Both the position numbers and the translations under genes were made by a program. Below, piece by piece: positions 28,274-37,500 of a DNA stretch of 42,041 nucleotides. The DNA is from a virus. The notes under the pieces were generated by a model. That model was given only the letters and a program-made list of their open reading frames with translations. It was not told where the DNA came from and ran no database searches. The stretch is taken from the IMG/VR virus record IMGVR_UViG_3300025011_000757, positions 1-42,041 of that record; one strand, written 5' to 3'. Each line of letters starts with the position of its first letter. Position 1 is the stretch's first letter.

Positions 28274-29383
28274 TTACCTGTTAACTTGGACTTGGATCAC
28301 AACGTGCTCGATAGCCCCCGCGAGCTTGATTGGAACATAGATTGGCGGTGCGATGCGACTTGAACGATCCGATTGGCTCTGACTATCGATAGTCTCCGAA
28401 AGGATCAGGTAGCCTTTTGAGAGCATATCCCTGGTATTCAGACTGAGGATCGGCGGAGCATTCCATACGCCAGGTGCTATGAAATCCATGCTGACCGCCT
28501 TTTCACACGGTCCGGTTATAGCCAATACTAAGAGTGTTACACCGCCCTCGGTTTGAGGTATTTTAGGCACCGATACTAATGAATCCATAACCGCAAGCTG
28601 GATGTTATTCGAGAGCATATCAAGGTTGATAACCTCATCGAAGTGCGTGCCGTCGGACATGACTCCTTGTTCGAATAGGTTGTAGGTATTGCCGCGGTTG
28701 ATATAGACGTTGCCATTTAGACCCTTTATGGCCGTAATTTTGGTTTCATCAAGATCCTCTGGCGTAACTCCGACTTCCTGCTTATAGGCTAGGGTGTATG
28801 CACTGTTGGCAAGGCCTGTGTTAGCCCCCATAGCGTAGCCCAATATAGCGGCTATGGCATCATCGTGTGTGGAATACTGACCGAAGGTTCGACGATATTT
28901 GGCCGTCTTAAGAGTCGCCATGACATTACCGGCAGTATTAACCGGCACATCAGCATCGGCCGTAGTGTAACCAAACACTGAGACTGGTGTTGCTGTTTCA
29001 ATGTAAGGAGCGATTAGTAGGATATCAGCTTTAACAACTCCGCAAACCGTGCAGGCATACCAGTTATAATTTACTGCACGACAGGCTTGTACGGCTTGCA
29101 ATGCTGTCTCGGCTCCGGTATTATCCCATCTACCAATGGCCACCCGTGTTGGTGTAGGATTTTGCGAGAAATATAATTGCGCCGCCATGTATTCTGGCAT
29201 CTCCGAGGTAAATCCAGCCTCAAGCATGTCGTCGGTACCTGTGTAAATCTCAATGCGATCCGATGCTGATATTACCGCACTTGTGCCGATGATAAGCCCA
29301 AGATTAAACCCTGAACGGACGGCAGCTGTCGGAGATACCTGCACTATAACTCGTACTATGTCGCTAAGTGGTAGGGTTGACAT
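28274..29383 (-). CDS. Contractile tail sheath protein (DUF3383)
   Basis: 369 residues. MSTLPLSDIVRVIVQVSPTA, GLIIGTSAVISASDRIEIYT, DDMLEAGFTSEMPEYMAAQL and YFSQNPTPTRVAIGRWDNTG are the DUF3383 sheath pattern. Its presence shows the tail is contractile. It overlaps the neck gene by 20 nt. Confidence 0.93.
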   Translation of the reverse strand: MSTLPLSDIVRVIVQVSPTAAVRSGFNLGLIIGTSAVISASDRIEIYTGTDDMLEAGFTSEMPEYMAAQLYFSQNPTPTRVAIGRWDNTGAETALQAVQACRAVNYNWYACTVCGVVKADILLIAPYIETATPVSVFGYTTADADVPVNTAGNVMATLKTAKYRRTFGQYSTHDDAIAAILGYAMGANTGLANSAYTLAYKQEVGVTPEDLDETKITAIKGLNGNVYINRGNTYNLFEQGVMSDGTHFDEVINLDMLSNNIQLAVMDSLVSVPKIPQTEGGVTLLVLAITGPCEKAVSMDFIAPGVWNAPPILSLNTRDMLSKGYLILSETIDSQSQSDRSSRIAPPIYVPIKLAGAIEHVVIQVQVNR

Positions 29384-29936
29384 TTTCAGTTACCCCCTCC
29401 TCTGTTTTGATTTGAATATTAACGCCTTGGATTATCGGTACCGTTGACCGGCGCGTAACTTTTTCGTTAAAAGTTGCTGAAAAATCTGAGCGTTCCCACC
29501 ATTGACCATTGAATAGCTCAGGGCAACGCACAGGCACAGGAACATCAATCATGAGGTATAGGTTTGACACAGCAAGAGTACTTCCAGCCTTAAACAGGCC
29601 ATTACGGATCTTCTCTATGTTGTCGAAGCCGTTTGGTCCATAAAGGGTCCAAGATACTGCATGCGGGAGAGTGTATGAGGTTATCTCATTGGCCTCAGAA
29701 TCGCTGTTCGACGTGTATTCAGTGTCGCGTAGCTTTGCGTATTCGTTGCCCACGGAGCGAACCCTCAGAAACGTTACAGCCTCAGATATCTTCCACCCAG
29801 GTGCGCCACCGGTAGGCCAAGCAATGCGGACTTTGGAGGCGTTTACCGGATCGACTGGATTAAGTCCTAGAAGTGTGCAGGTAAGATTTCTAAAGATGTC
29901 CTCTAACTGTTTGAGGGTAAGTATTGTATCAGCCAT
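29364..29936 (-). CDS. Neck/tail terminator protein
   Basis: 190 residues, resembling the phage neck terminator protein family located just before the sheath (LEDIFRNLTCTLLGLNP, YTLPHAVSWTLYGPNGFDNI, NLYLMIDVPVPVRCPELFNG). It should cap the tail and join it to the head connector. GGAGG lies 7 nt before the ATG. Confidence 0.75.
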   Translation of the reverse strand: MADTILTLKQLEDIFRNLTCTLLGLNPVDPVNASKVRIAWPTGGAPGWKISEAVTFLRVRSVGNEYAKLRDTEYTSNSDSEANEITSYTLPHAVSWTLYGPNGFDNIEKIRNGLFKAGSTLAVSNLYLMIDVPVPVRCPELFNGQWWERSDFSATFNEKVTRRSTVPIIQGVNIQIKTEEGVTENVNPTT

Positions 29937-30305
29937 TTAAGTTCCTCCCATCGAGGTTCCAGCTACCCGGTAATAACCAAAATCAGACCAATCTTTAAGC
30001 TGGAATAGCCTGTACCGCTCTCCATGCCACTCGATTTGGTCCGACGTTCCCTTGCCCTGCACATCATCGTGGGTAACGAACAGCGGGAGAGTGCTATGAA
30101 ATACCATGAACTGTGACGTTCTATCTCCCTCTGGTACCTGGATGATATCTTTGGTCCCCGCTGCTGTTACAACCCCGTCCATAGGGATAGCTGTCTCCAT
30201 TTCCTCGAAGCGTCCTGCAACCCAATCACCTGTTTTTCGCCAAACGGTGAAAGGTTTTGGTTGCCTTAACTTCGAGCTGTTAATTACTCTTCCGACATTT
30301 AACAT
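29937..30305 (-). CDS. Head-tail connector/stopper-like protein
   Basis: 122 residues, beta-rich (KPFTVWRKTGDWVAGRFEEM, DRTSQFMVFHSTLPLFVTHD). Position between the gp10-like and neck terminator genes is that of a head-closure (stopper) protein. The assignment rests mostly on synteny. Confidence 0.6.
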   Translation of the reverse strand: MLNVGRVINSSKLRQPKPFTVWRKTGDWVAGRFEEMETAIPMDGVVTAAGTKDIIQVPEGDRTSQFMVFHSTLPLFVTHDDVQGKGTSDQIEWHGERYRLFQLKDWSDFGYYRVAGTSMGGT

Positions 30306-30309
30306 GTCA

Positions 30310-30885
30310 TCACTTCTCCCGGATTACATAAGTTACTGCCTTACGGAGTTCATCCGTATCAATCATAGGTCGAGTCATACCTTCCAACCCGGTAATATCC
30401 TCGAGCTTACCCCCCCCGTCGACGTACCTAACGGCATCCTTCGCAATGGATGAGTTTGTTTTCCGTAGTTTAGTTAAAACGGTATTAGGGGAGTTTGGCG
30501 CCCAATTATTCTTAGGATTAGTGAACCAGTCTCGAACTGCGTTTTGTCCCTGCATTCCTGCCCTGACCAAGGACCTACTCATCGCATCGGTGTTGCCATC
30601 GAGGGCAGATTCGGCAGCTTTTCTTAGTTCGACTGAAATCATTTCTTGGTTTTCCGAATCCTCAATTGCAGGCTCAACAAAGGGCCTTGGCGGTATCTTA
30701 TTGAGTGGGGAACCGTTGGTATGAATGAAGGCAAGCTCGGCGTTTGTGACCTTGCCCCCTTCACGACTGGATTCCTCCTCAGGTACGCCGACTAGGACGT
30801 CGATGCTTGAGAGGGTTTTTAGGGCTTCAAGGAATAACTTAGTTCGGTCTTGGGATACAGATACGTTGACGTTGCCTCCGATCAT
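30310..30885 (-). CDS. Tail completion/gp10-like protein
   Basis: 191 residues. SSIDVLVGVPEEESSREGGK, NAELAFIHTNGSPLNKIPPR and PFVEPAIEDSENQEMISVEL form the P-x-R-P-F motif seen in HK97 gp10-like/tail completion proteins. It belongs to the connector block. The coding sequence starts 5 nt after the DUF4054 stop. Confidence 0.72.
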   Translation of the reverse strand: MIGGNVNVSVSQDRTKLFLEALKTLSSIDVLVGVPEEESSREGGKVTNAELAFIHTNGSPLNKIPPRPFVEPAIEDSENQEMISVELRKAAESALDGNTDAMSRSLVRAGMQGQNAVRDWFTNPKNNWAPNSPNTVLTKLRKTNSSIAKDAVRYVDGGGKLEDITGLEGMTRPMIDTDELRKAVTYVIREK

Positions 30886-30889
30886 GTCG

Positions 30890-31405
30890 TCACCACACCA
30901 TCATTCCACCCTTACCCATCAGTTTCCCGATAGTAGCAAGTTGTTGGCCGTAGATTGTTAATTTCCATGCTGCCCAACCGTTTAAATCGTTGGCTATCGC
31001 GTTATAATCTGTGCTTACCGATACTCCGTCGACGGATTCCGAAGTAGCAAGGCCCTGTGCCCTTCCTGCCTCCAGTACCTGACCCGCAGAACTACCTGGA
31101 CTTGCAGTTCCCTGCAAATACAGCGTGGCGAAATGAGCTACGAAGAATCCCATACATAATACCCATGCACCATGATAACGGGCTTCCTGTATACTAGCAT
31201 TTGCAAGATCAATATACATTTGCAATATAACCGTAGGCACAAGGTAAACTCCACCGCTATCCGACCCAAACTGTGGATACATAGAAAGATAATCCTCCAA
31301 AGTATATGAAGGATTATCCCCTGTTCTCAGATTTGAGGCATTGGTTATGATACCAATTACGGCTATATCTGTGTCGTCTAATGGAAGTGGAAGTGTGTTA
31401 GACAT
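30890..31405 (-). CDS. Head completion/adaptor protein (DUF4054)
   Basis: 171 residues. [16 protein letters not shown] then [20 protein letters not shown] and [20 protein letters not shown] are DUF4054 features. Such proteins form the adaptor ring under the portal. Located two genes after the capsid. Confidence 0.85.
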   Translation of the reverse strand: MSNTLPLPLDDTDIAVIGIITNASNLRTGDNPSYTLEDYLSMYPQFGSDSGGVYLVPTVILQMYIDLANASIQEARYHGAWVLCMGFFVAHFATLYLQGTASPGSSAGQVLEAGRAQGLATSESVDGVSVSTDYNAIANDLNGWAAWKLTIYGQQLATIGKLMGKGGMMVW

Positions 31406-31420
31406 GACTCCGCCTCCTTA

Positions 31421-31687
31421 TTATTTAATTCCGGCAATAGTTTCGCTCTTAACCTTATTCCCCTTGGTCGTCGCTCCCAGTTCAACCGATTTCTCGTCAG
31501 CCTTGCTCTGAATAATCTCGAGGTCGCCGTCCTTCCTAGCCCAACCAAACAACGGATCACTTTCTACCCAATCCGGTAAATCTTTAAAGGCCAAAGGTAT
31601 GGTCGTAGCCTTTTCAGCTACGACCATCATTCCATCCTTTAGCTCGCGTTTTGTAAACTCAAATGCCTTCTTTGCAAATACTCGCAC
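31421..31687 (-). CDS. Small capsid-region protein, unknown
   Basis: 88 residues, MRVFAKKAFEFTKRELKDGM then DLPDWVESDPLFGWARKDGD. Start GTG with GGAG 9 nt upstream. Located between capsid and adaptor, like many small phage proteins with a DPLF-x-W-A segment. Lysine-rich C-terminus. No function recognised. Confidence 0.6.
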   Translation of the reverse strand: MRVFAKKAFEFTKRELKDGMMVVAEKATTIPLAFKDLPDWVESDPLFGWARKDGDLEIIQSKADEKSVELGATTKGNKVKSETIAGIK

Positions 31688-31729
31688 GGTGTTTCACTCC
31701 TTAAATCATCTATCGCTATCTTACCGTCC

Positions 31730-32764
31730 TTAAATTCCATCACCATAGCGAGGTGGTTGAAACGCAAGGAATTTAACAACTCCCAGCTGTGCCGCATAAG
31801 CCGTCAAATAAGCAACATCCTGGACGGATGGCTGGGTCATGATGCGGCTAAGGGGTACGGGCAAGTCGAAGTACAGTCTGTCCTCATCGTTGACATAACA
31901 AACCATACGGTCAGTTCCGCCAGTGCCCGAACCGATACACCAGCGGCTTGGCATAATAGCTAAGTCAATTCCTTGATTCTTGCCGATGTTGTTTTCGAGC
32001 AAGAACTGAAGGATTGACTGATTGCCAGCTGTAGAAATCTTTGTCGCTACTAAGTAGGCGTATTGTGCAGGAGGGATCAAGATATGGTTTGGCATACCGC
32101 TAAGATCATATTCACTGGCGGCCCAGCCAGCGACCATGAGTTGATTGATGTCGTTCAGGATTTCATCAGGCGTTTTGGTATTCCACGCAGTTGTTGTGCT
32201 TGCCCCAGCTGCTACGCTTGCCGCAGTTACGTTAGGATCGTTAACTAATCCTGTAGTTCCGTATTCGTCGAAACCTTTATACACGTTTTGGTCAAGAGTC
32301 TTATTGTAGTTCAGGCGAAGGCCCTTATCTAAGATGTCATCCAGGGAGCGACCGATGTTTTGCAACTTAGCTTGATCAACGAAAGGGATCTTTAAAATGT
32401 TAGCCCAGCTGAATACCTTATAGATATCTTTGCCGATGTCAGCCTGCATGACGGGGATAGCTGTCGACTCTCCGCCGATGATTCCGTTTTGGTTTGGCCC
32501 AGCGGTCGCATACGACACGTTCATTGTGCTGGTAAATTCTACCCACCCGCCGCCTGTTTTGGCCACGATGTCCCGCGCCCAGGTAACGGCGGTTAATGGT
32601 TCACGAACCTTGGGATCCCTCTTTTCAAGTTCACCAACTAAAAAAGCCATGCCTCCTGCCGTAGCCGAGTCCATAGCCATCATCGAAAATCTTCCGCCGC
32701 TTGCGACCATTGAGTCAATTGTTTTTACGTCTTTAATCGGGTAAGTTTGTACTCCAACAGACAT
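31730..32764 (-). CDS. Major capsid protein (DUF2184)
   Basis: 344 residues. SMVASGGRFSMMAMDSATAG, SWANILKIPFVDQAKLQNIG, LNDINQLMVAGWAASEYDLS and PNHILIPPAQYAYLVATKIS agree with the DUF2184 major capsid family (HK97-like fold). Strong GAGGAGAATG ribosome site before the ATG and position after protease and cement genes support this. Confidence 0.9.
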   Translation of the reverse strand: MSVGVQTYPIKDVKTIDSMVASGGRFSMMAMDSATAGGMAFLVGELEKRDPKVREPLTAVTWARDIVAKTGGGWVEFTSTMNVSYATAGPNQNGIIGGESTAIPVMQADIGKDIYKVFSWANILKIPFVDQAKLQNIGRSLDDILDKGLRLNYNKTLDQNVYKGFDEYGTTGLVNDPNVTAASVAAGASTTTAWNTKTPDEILNDINQLMVAGWAASEYDLSGMPNHILIPPAQYAYLVATKISTAGNQSILQFLLENNIGKNQGIDLAIMPSRWCIGSGTGGTDRMVCYVNDEDRLYFDLPVPLSRIMTQPSVQDVAYLTAYAAQLGVVKFLAFQPPRYGDGI

Positions 32765-32807
32765 TTTATCATTCTCCTCTCATGGGATTATTCATTAGGA
32801 TTGTTTA

Positions 32808-33323
32808 TTAGGGATTGTTGCGGTTCACGATGCACAACTCAGTTACACCGTTGGCATCCTTTAGGCCAGTAGCCCATTTACAGTTTGTGAGCGCGATAGT
32901 GTTAGTGCTATCCGCAGCGGCCTCAAGTCCACCGACAACTCCAGTCGGGATTGCTCCATTTGCGACAACACGAACGTAAACAGCTCCGCCGGATGTCGGA
33001 GTACCAACGTTACAGACAACAGATACATTACCACGTTCGATAACATCGCAAGATGTTCCAGGAGCATAAACTCCACCGGTTGCAGTGTAGACGGATGCCT
33101 GTTTTACCTCTCTGACTGCGATACCAGCGAATTTGGCGAGCGTACCATCTGCACCGAATTTACTGTAGGTATTATCGGCGTTCAAAATGACCGGGTCACC
33201 GAAGGAAGGACCGACTGAGTCAGTGGATTTTATAGGGCGAGCCATAACGATACAGTCACCGTTACGGGCAAAACTCCCGGGATAACCATAGTTCATTGAG
33301 GTTCCAATTGCTCCGATAGGCAT
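32808..33323 (-). CDS. Capsid cement/decoration protein
   Basis: 171 residues. YGYPGSFARNGDCIVMARPI, GDPVILNADNTYSKFGADGT and KFAGIAVREVKQA match structural cement proteins (Gp24-like), which stabilise the expanded capsid. It lies between scaffold/protease and capsid genes. Confidence 0.82.
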   Translation of the reverse strand: MPIGAIGTSMNYGYPGSFARNGDCIVMARPIKSTDSVGPSFGDPVILNADNTYSKFGADGTLAKFAGIAVREVKQASVYTATGGVYAPGTSCDVIERGNVSVVCNVGTPTSGGAVYVRVVANGAIPTGVVGGLEAAADSTNTIALTNCKWATGLKDANGVTELCIVNRNNP

Positions 33324-33325
33324 GA

Positions 33326-34639
33326 TTATTTCGCCTCCTTGTAGTGTGGATTGTATTTCTTGGCAATGTCTTTGCCGAGTTGGGCCGGATCTTCGGCTGT
33401 AGGTTTACTGTCCTGTGCCTTTGATGCTGCAGATTGTTGGGCAGCGAGGATACCTGCATAAGCACCTAGTGAGCCTGCTGGCTGGAAGTTAGTAATGACA
33501 CCGAGCTGATCACGGAAGGTCTTGGCCAGCGCATCTGAGGCCATTTTACGCTCTCCGGGGTCTTTGATGTTCGCTATAACGGGCTTAATCGCCTTGATAG
33601 CCGAGAGAATGGAATTCCGGTCTGCACCTGGAATAGGATTTGTCGGTAGATCACCACTAGGAGCAATGGGGGCGCCATCGACCATTTGTTCGGCAGGGAT
33701 GGTGACAGAGTTTCCTTCTCCGGCTTGCTCTTGGACTCCGCTTCCTAGTTCAGCGGTTAGGGCATCTAATGCGTCAGGTGGTGCCGTTTCGGCTACTTCA
33801 GCAGATGCTAATTTGGCAACGATTGCTGTTAGTGCTTCAACTTGTTGAGTCAATGCAGCAATAGCGGGATCAGCAGCGGGTGGTTGGTCGTTGGCTTGTG
33901 GTGGAGTAGCTGGTACAGGCGCAGACGTAGGGGTTACCGTTGAGTCCTCCGTTGGTGCCATCTTGGCTGCTTCAGCTAATTCCTCGGGTTCGGCATCTTT
34001 GGCAAATGCAGAGAGCATTCTTCCAAATAAGGTATTTTTATCTCGGTAATTTTTCATGGGCTTATTTCTCCTTTCGATTGGTCTTTCTCCTACGATTGGT
34101 TTCTCATCTTTTATTGCAACTCGGTCACCAGCGCGACCTGCACTTACAACCGCTACGTGGTTTCCTCGAATTCTAACCTGTTGATACTTACCATCACCAA
34201 TGGGTTCGTAATCAACCTCATAGCCACAAGATACTTCTCTCTTGCCACCATCTACCTCTGACATAAGAGTTGGGTCCTTAATGATAAGGTCTGCCAGTAG
34301 GCAATTATACTCGGCCCCGGTGCCCCTCCTGACATTACTCACGACACCTTTTTCAAAGGATGAGTAGTTGTCAGGCCTCACTTCTGAGCTAGGGTGATTG
34401 TCCGTTACAGACTTTCCTTCAAAGCTAGCCATAGCAGCCGGGGCGAAGACTTCTTCGGGGCTTTTGTAAACCTTAACTATTTTGTCGATCATGTCGTTGA
34501 GATTAAGCTCTTGTCCGAGGTAGTCAAACCAACCTGTTCGAGTGATTGGGACATTATGACAGACAAGGAATCCCTCAGGGGTCTTCGTCATATTAGGAGA
34601 GAACCTGCTTCCGTAATATGCTTTCGTTTTCACCACCAC
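33326..34639 (-). CDS. DUF2213 prohead protease fused to scaffold
   Basis: 437 residues. The N-terminal about 185 residues are DUF2213: TKTPEGFLVCHNVPITRTGW, GKSVTDNHPSSEV, SEVDGGKREVSCGYEVDYEP and RIRGNHVAVVSAGRAGDRVA, with Ser and His candidates for catalysis. The rest (from about 200) is low-complexity, Ala/Pro-rich and helical (PAIAALTQQVEALTAIVAKL), as expected of a scaffold that is cleaved after assembly. Start is one of three tandem GTG codons near 34639, after AAGG. Confidence 0.82.
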   Translation of the reverse strand: MVVKTKAYYGSRFSPNMTKTPEGFLVCHNVPITRTGWFDYLGQELNLNDMIDKIVKVYKSPEEVFAPAAMASFEGKSVTDNHPSSEVRPDNYSSFEKGVVSNVRRGTGAEYNCLLADLIIKDPTLMSEVDGGKREVSCGYEVDYEPIGDGKYQQVRIRGNHVAVVSAGRAGDRVAIKDEKPIVGERPIERRNKPMKNYRDKNTLFGRMLSAFAKDAEPEELAEAAKMAPTEDSTVTPTSAPVPATPPQANDQPPAADPAIAALTQQVEALTAIVAKLASAEVAETAPPDALDALTAELGSGVQEQAGEGNSVTIPAEQMVDGAPIAPSGDLPTNPIPGADRNSILSAIKAIKPVIANIKDPGERKMASDALAKTFRDQLGVITNFQPAGSLGAYAGILAAQQSAASKAQDSKPTAEDPAQLGKDIAKKYNPHYKEAK

Positions 34640-34658
34640 CCTTCATGTTGGAATAAGT

Positions 34659-34684
34659 AAAACACCTCATTTTCGAGGTGTTTT
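34659..34684. terminator. Hairpin between head genes
   Basis: AAAACACCTC/GAGGTGTTTT, 10-bp perfect stem, loop ATTTTC, with T-rich ends both ways. It follows the gene at 34715 leftward and precedes protease; partial termination would set head-protein ratios, or another promoter is needed. Confidence 0.7.
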
Positions 34685-34714
34685 ATATGGACTTCAGTAT
34701 GTTTCCGATACTCT

Positions 34715-35152
34715 CTATCTCGTTGGGGTAAACTTAAATGTAGCATTGCAGGTCCCCGTTAATGTTGGCACAAACTTTAACCTATTGGCCTTAATACCTG
34801 TGACCGCATAGCTTTTGGATGTTGAAGCCGTGCTTACGATTGCAGGATAGTCTTCATGCCCCGTTCCATCAGCCTTCATTTTATCCATTTGCACATAAAC
34901 TCCACCGGCTACCTCATGAGTCATGACGGCAATACTCCAAGTCCCTGTTCCACTATTGATTGTTACTTCTAGGCTTCCACCATCTGAGTTAGTCATGTCG
35001 ATCTCAGTCGCATTCGGTTCGGTAACACTTGCTGCAATAGCACCAGCAAACAGGGTCAATGTTGTATTCTTGATGTCCTCTATTACTGGCATAGGGTTTG
35101 CAGTACTCACGGCTACACCGTTTGCAATCATTTGTACATTTTCACTAATCAT
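34715..35152 (-). CDS. Head-associated beta-rich protein, unknown
   Basis: 145 residues from the ATG at 35152 (AGGAGGG 6 nt upstream); a longer frame exists but lacks a site. MISENVQMIANGVAVSTANP then strands NTTLTLFAGAIAASVTEPNA and NSGTGTWSIAVMTHEVAGGV suggest an immunoglobulin/jelly-roll-like decoration protein. It sits between head morphogenesis and protease genes, with a strong hairpin downstream. Confidence 0.6.
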   Translation of the reverse strand: MISENVQMIANGVAVSTANPMPVIEDIKNTTLTLFAGAIAASVTEPNATEIDMTNSDGGSLEVTINSGTGTWSIAVMTHEVAGGVYVQMDKMKADGTGHEDYPAIVSTASTSKSYAVTGIKANRLKFVPTLTGTCNATFKFTPTR

Positions 35153-35162
35153 GTTTTCCCTC

Positions 35163-35990
35163 CTAAATTTGTTCAAAGTCACTTCTATTCACCATAGATA
35201 TTACTCCATTCCGGTATACCTTCACGGGGAACTTCACATAATCCAAATTAACAACTGGCTCAGCATAGCACCTACAATTCCATACACATCCCGCATGGTA
35301 CGGTGCAGGGGCATTCTTTAACCCCTCTAGCCTCTCCGGCGAAGGCGGGTCTGTCCATTTAATCAGGACTCCATTCATGAGTCTATGGCTGTCCCGAACG
35401 CGCCCATCTTCACTGCTTCTCCACCTATACCAAGCAAGTCCAACATTCTCCGCTCTCGCCTGCGTCAACGCGGTCGAAGTCTTACTAGCTTCAGTTCGTG
35501 CGATCAACTTGGCTTTACTTTTTGTAACATCAGGAAACCTTAGGATTAGATCTTCCGCAATCGCCCCGGCTCTGCGCCCTTTTATAGTTTCTTCACTGAT
35601 ATAATCAGTGATCTGCTTTGCGATATCCAATGGTAACGATTTAATTATTTCTGCATTTCTCTGAATCTGAAAGTTGACTGATCCTCCGACAGGACCTTGC
35701 AGTTCTCTCCTTAGGGCATCATAGATCACTCTCCCGTTTGAATTCTCTCTTGCTGCCAACCTCCATGTCTTCTCCCCTGCAGAGAATAGGCCAGCGACCA
35801 TTTTCGTTGCCATTTCATCAGCGTACCTGTGGAACACCATGTTTTTGAGCAATGATTTAACCGTGGCAAGGATATCAAATGGATCTGTTAATCCTTCAAT
35901 TAATCCCTGCGTATGTTTACCGATTTCAATCAAGGCATTTTGAAATTGAATTTCCAAACGCCTTTTGGGTTCCCAATCTTTATGGTCCAT
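35163..35990 (-). CDS. Head morphogenesis protein (SPP1 gp7/Mu gpF-like)
   Basis: 275 residues from ATG 35990, 10 nt after AAGG; ATG 36020 is an alternative. The conserved C-terminal part is clear: AKLIARTEASKTSTALTQAR, RWRSSEDGRVRDSHRLMNGV and YHAGCVWNCRCYAEPVVNL, with the Cys/His cluster of this family. Minor head protein that helps portal incorporation. Overlaps the portal gene end. Confidence 0.9.
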   Translation of the reverse strand: MDHKDWEPKRRLEIQFQNALIEIGKHTQGLIEGLTDPFDILATVKSLLKNMVFHRYADEMATKMVAGLFSAGEKTWRLAARENSNGRVIYDALRRELQGPVGGSVNFQIQRNAEIIKSLPLDIAKQITDYISEETIKGRRAGAIAEDLILRFPDVTKSKAKLIARTEASKTSTALTQARAENVGLAWYRWRSSEDGRVRDSHRLMNGVLIKWTDPPSPERLEGLKNAPAPYHAGCVWNCRCYAEPVVNLDYVKFPVKVYRNGVISMVNRSDFEQI

Positions 35991-37500
35991 TTGGGTTATC
36001 CTTAGGAATGGCTTCCGCATGGTTAGACATGGATAAATTTGCGTTAGGATCTAGGGCAAATCCGAGCATATCTCCAATACCCTCGCCCGGTAAATTTACT
36101 GTGTCGTCAGCCTTTATAATGTCTTCATCGGTAATATTGCTCCATAATCCTGTTACGTCTGACATCTGACGGAGTTCCTTTAGTGCCGTTTTCTGGGATA
36201 CTATGCCTGAGTTGAATACAGCTGTTACGGTTGTTGATGTCTTGCTGGCTATTTCTGCCTTTTCAGTCTCAGTTGACCGCTTAACTGGATTGAACTTGTA
36301 ATCTAAGTCACTCGGTATTTCGCCAAATTCAGATAAGCATAAAATCGGTAAAAGCTTGTCGAGGACAGGTCTTAAGTATGCTTCTTGTTTTTCTTCAATG
36401 GTGTCATAGTAATTTTGTAGATCACTTTCACCTGTAGCGTTCATCCCTGCTGGACTTCTGCCAAATAGCTTAGTGACAGGCATTTCTGCCGCGCCTGCGA
36501 CATCCATCATGATGTTTTCGTAGACATCGGACAGGCCACCGAATGAATATTGCTTAGTGTCAAAGTCATCTTCTTTATCGAGAACATACATGCTGAAATT
36601 ATTCATTAGCCAGTTTTGGGATTGAATCGTATTGTATAAGTCTTGCTGTGCCTTAGCGTTGCCCATTGCAAGAATAGTTGCCGCATCAGCCATTTTCAAC
36701 ACTCTCAGATTAGCTGCGAAGACAAGATTTGCGATGTTCCAGCTCGTGTTATCCCGTTTCTTGAGTTCGTCGTAAACATGTTCAATTTCCGAGGCTCCCC
36801 AGTAAACTTCGGCTTGTCTCTCCCAAAAAGGCAACTCCCGGCCAATAAATCGGAGTAGACGGCTATGGTGTATTTGGATGGTCCCTTGAATTGTTTCACT
36901 GCTTACTTGGTACATCTCTGGAAGGCCGAATTCAGGGTCTGAGGGATCAGTGACAAGACCATCTTGCGGATATATCCCCGACCATCGATCAACAACTATA
37001 AGCCCTTTAAACGATCCAGGCATAATCATGTCGTAGCTCAACGGTTGGCTAAGGATACCTTCATGGCCAGCAATCATGATAATTGCCGCAGCACCGCCAT
37101 ATAGTCGACCCCATTTCATGCCTTCGAGGATTTTTCGCCTGACTCCAGTTTGCCTCTCCATCCTCTGTAAGCGATCAACATCTTCGGGGCGCATTTGGCC
37201 TAGCAACGAATACCAATTTTTACACATATCTTCCGGGATAACATCGATAATTCGCCGCACGATCCAATGGCTACGATACAGGCTGTTCATGAGTTGGTAA
37301 TTTTTTGTTAGCCTAGTCATTGGGTATTCAGCAGCCTCATTGTGACTAGGTGTCCCATAACCCATGCGAGCCATAGAATTCATGAAGGCGTCTACGGTTT
37401 GTACATCAACCGTTTTGGTATCGATAGTATTTACTCCCTTTGGAGGTCGAGGTCTTGGCTGTTGACGAGGGTGTTTTTTGCTCAACTTACTAACCTCCAA
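35980..37500 (-). CDS. Portal protein (DUF1073 family)
   Basis: 506 residues. DAFMNSMARMGYGTPSH, YRSHWIVRRIIDVIPEDMCK, WGRLYGGAAAIIMIAGHEG, and AEMPVTKLFGRSPAGMNATG with DLQNYYDTIEEKQEAYLRPV are DUF1073 portal signatures. It forms the dodecameric ring through which DNA is packed by the terminase encoded just upstream. It overlaps the terminase stop by 19 nt. Confidence 0.9.
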   Translation of the reverse strand: MEVSKLSKKHPRQQPRPRPPKGVNTIDTKTVDVQTVDAFMNSMARMGYGTPSHNEAAEYPMTRLTKNYQLMNSLYRSHWIVRRIIDVIPEDMCKNWYSLLGQMRPEDVDRLQRMERQTGVRRKILEGMKWGRLYGGAAAIIMIAGHEGILSQPLSYDMIMPGSFKGLIVVDRWSGIYPQDGLVTDPSDPEFGLPEMYQVSSETIQGTIQIHHSRLLRFIGRELPFWERQAEVYWGASEIEHVYDELKKRDNTSWNIANLVFAANLRVLKMADAATILAMGNAKAQQDLYNTIQSQNWLMNNFSMYVLDKEDDFDTKQYSFGGLSDVYENIMMDVAGAAEMPVTKLFGRSPAGMNATGESDLQNYYDTIEEKQEAYLRPVLDKLLPILCLSEFGEIPSDLDYKFNPVKRSTETEKAEIASKTSTTVTAVFNSGIVSQKTALKELRQMSDVTGLWSNITDEDIIKADDTVNLPGEGIGDMLGFALDPNANLSMSNHAEAIPKDNPNGP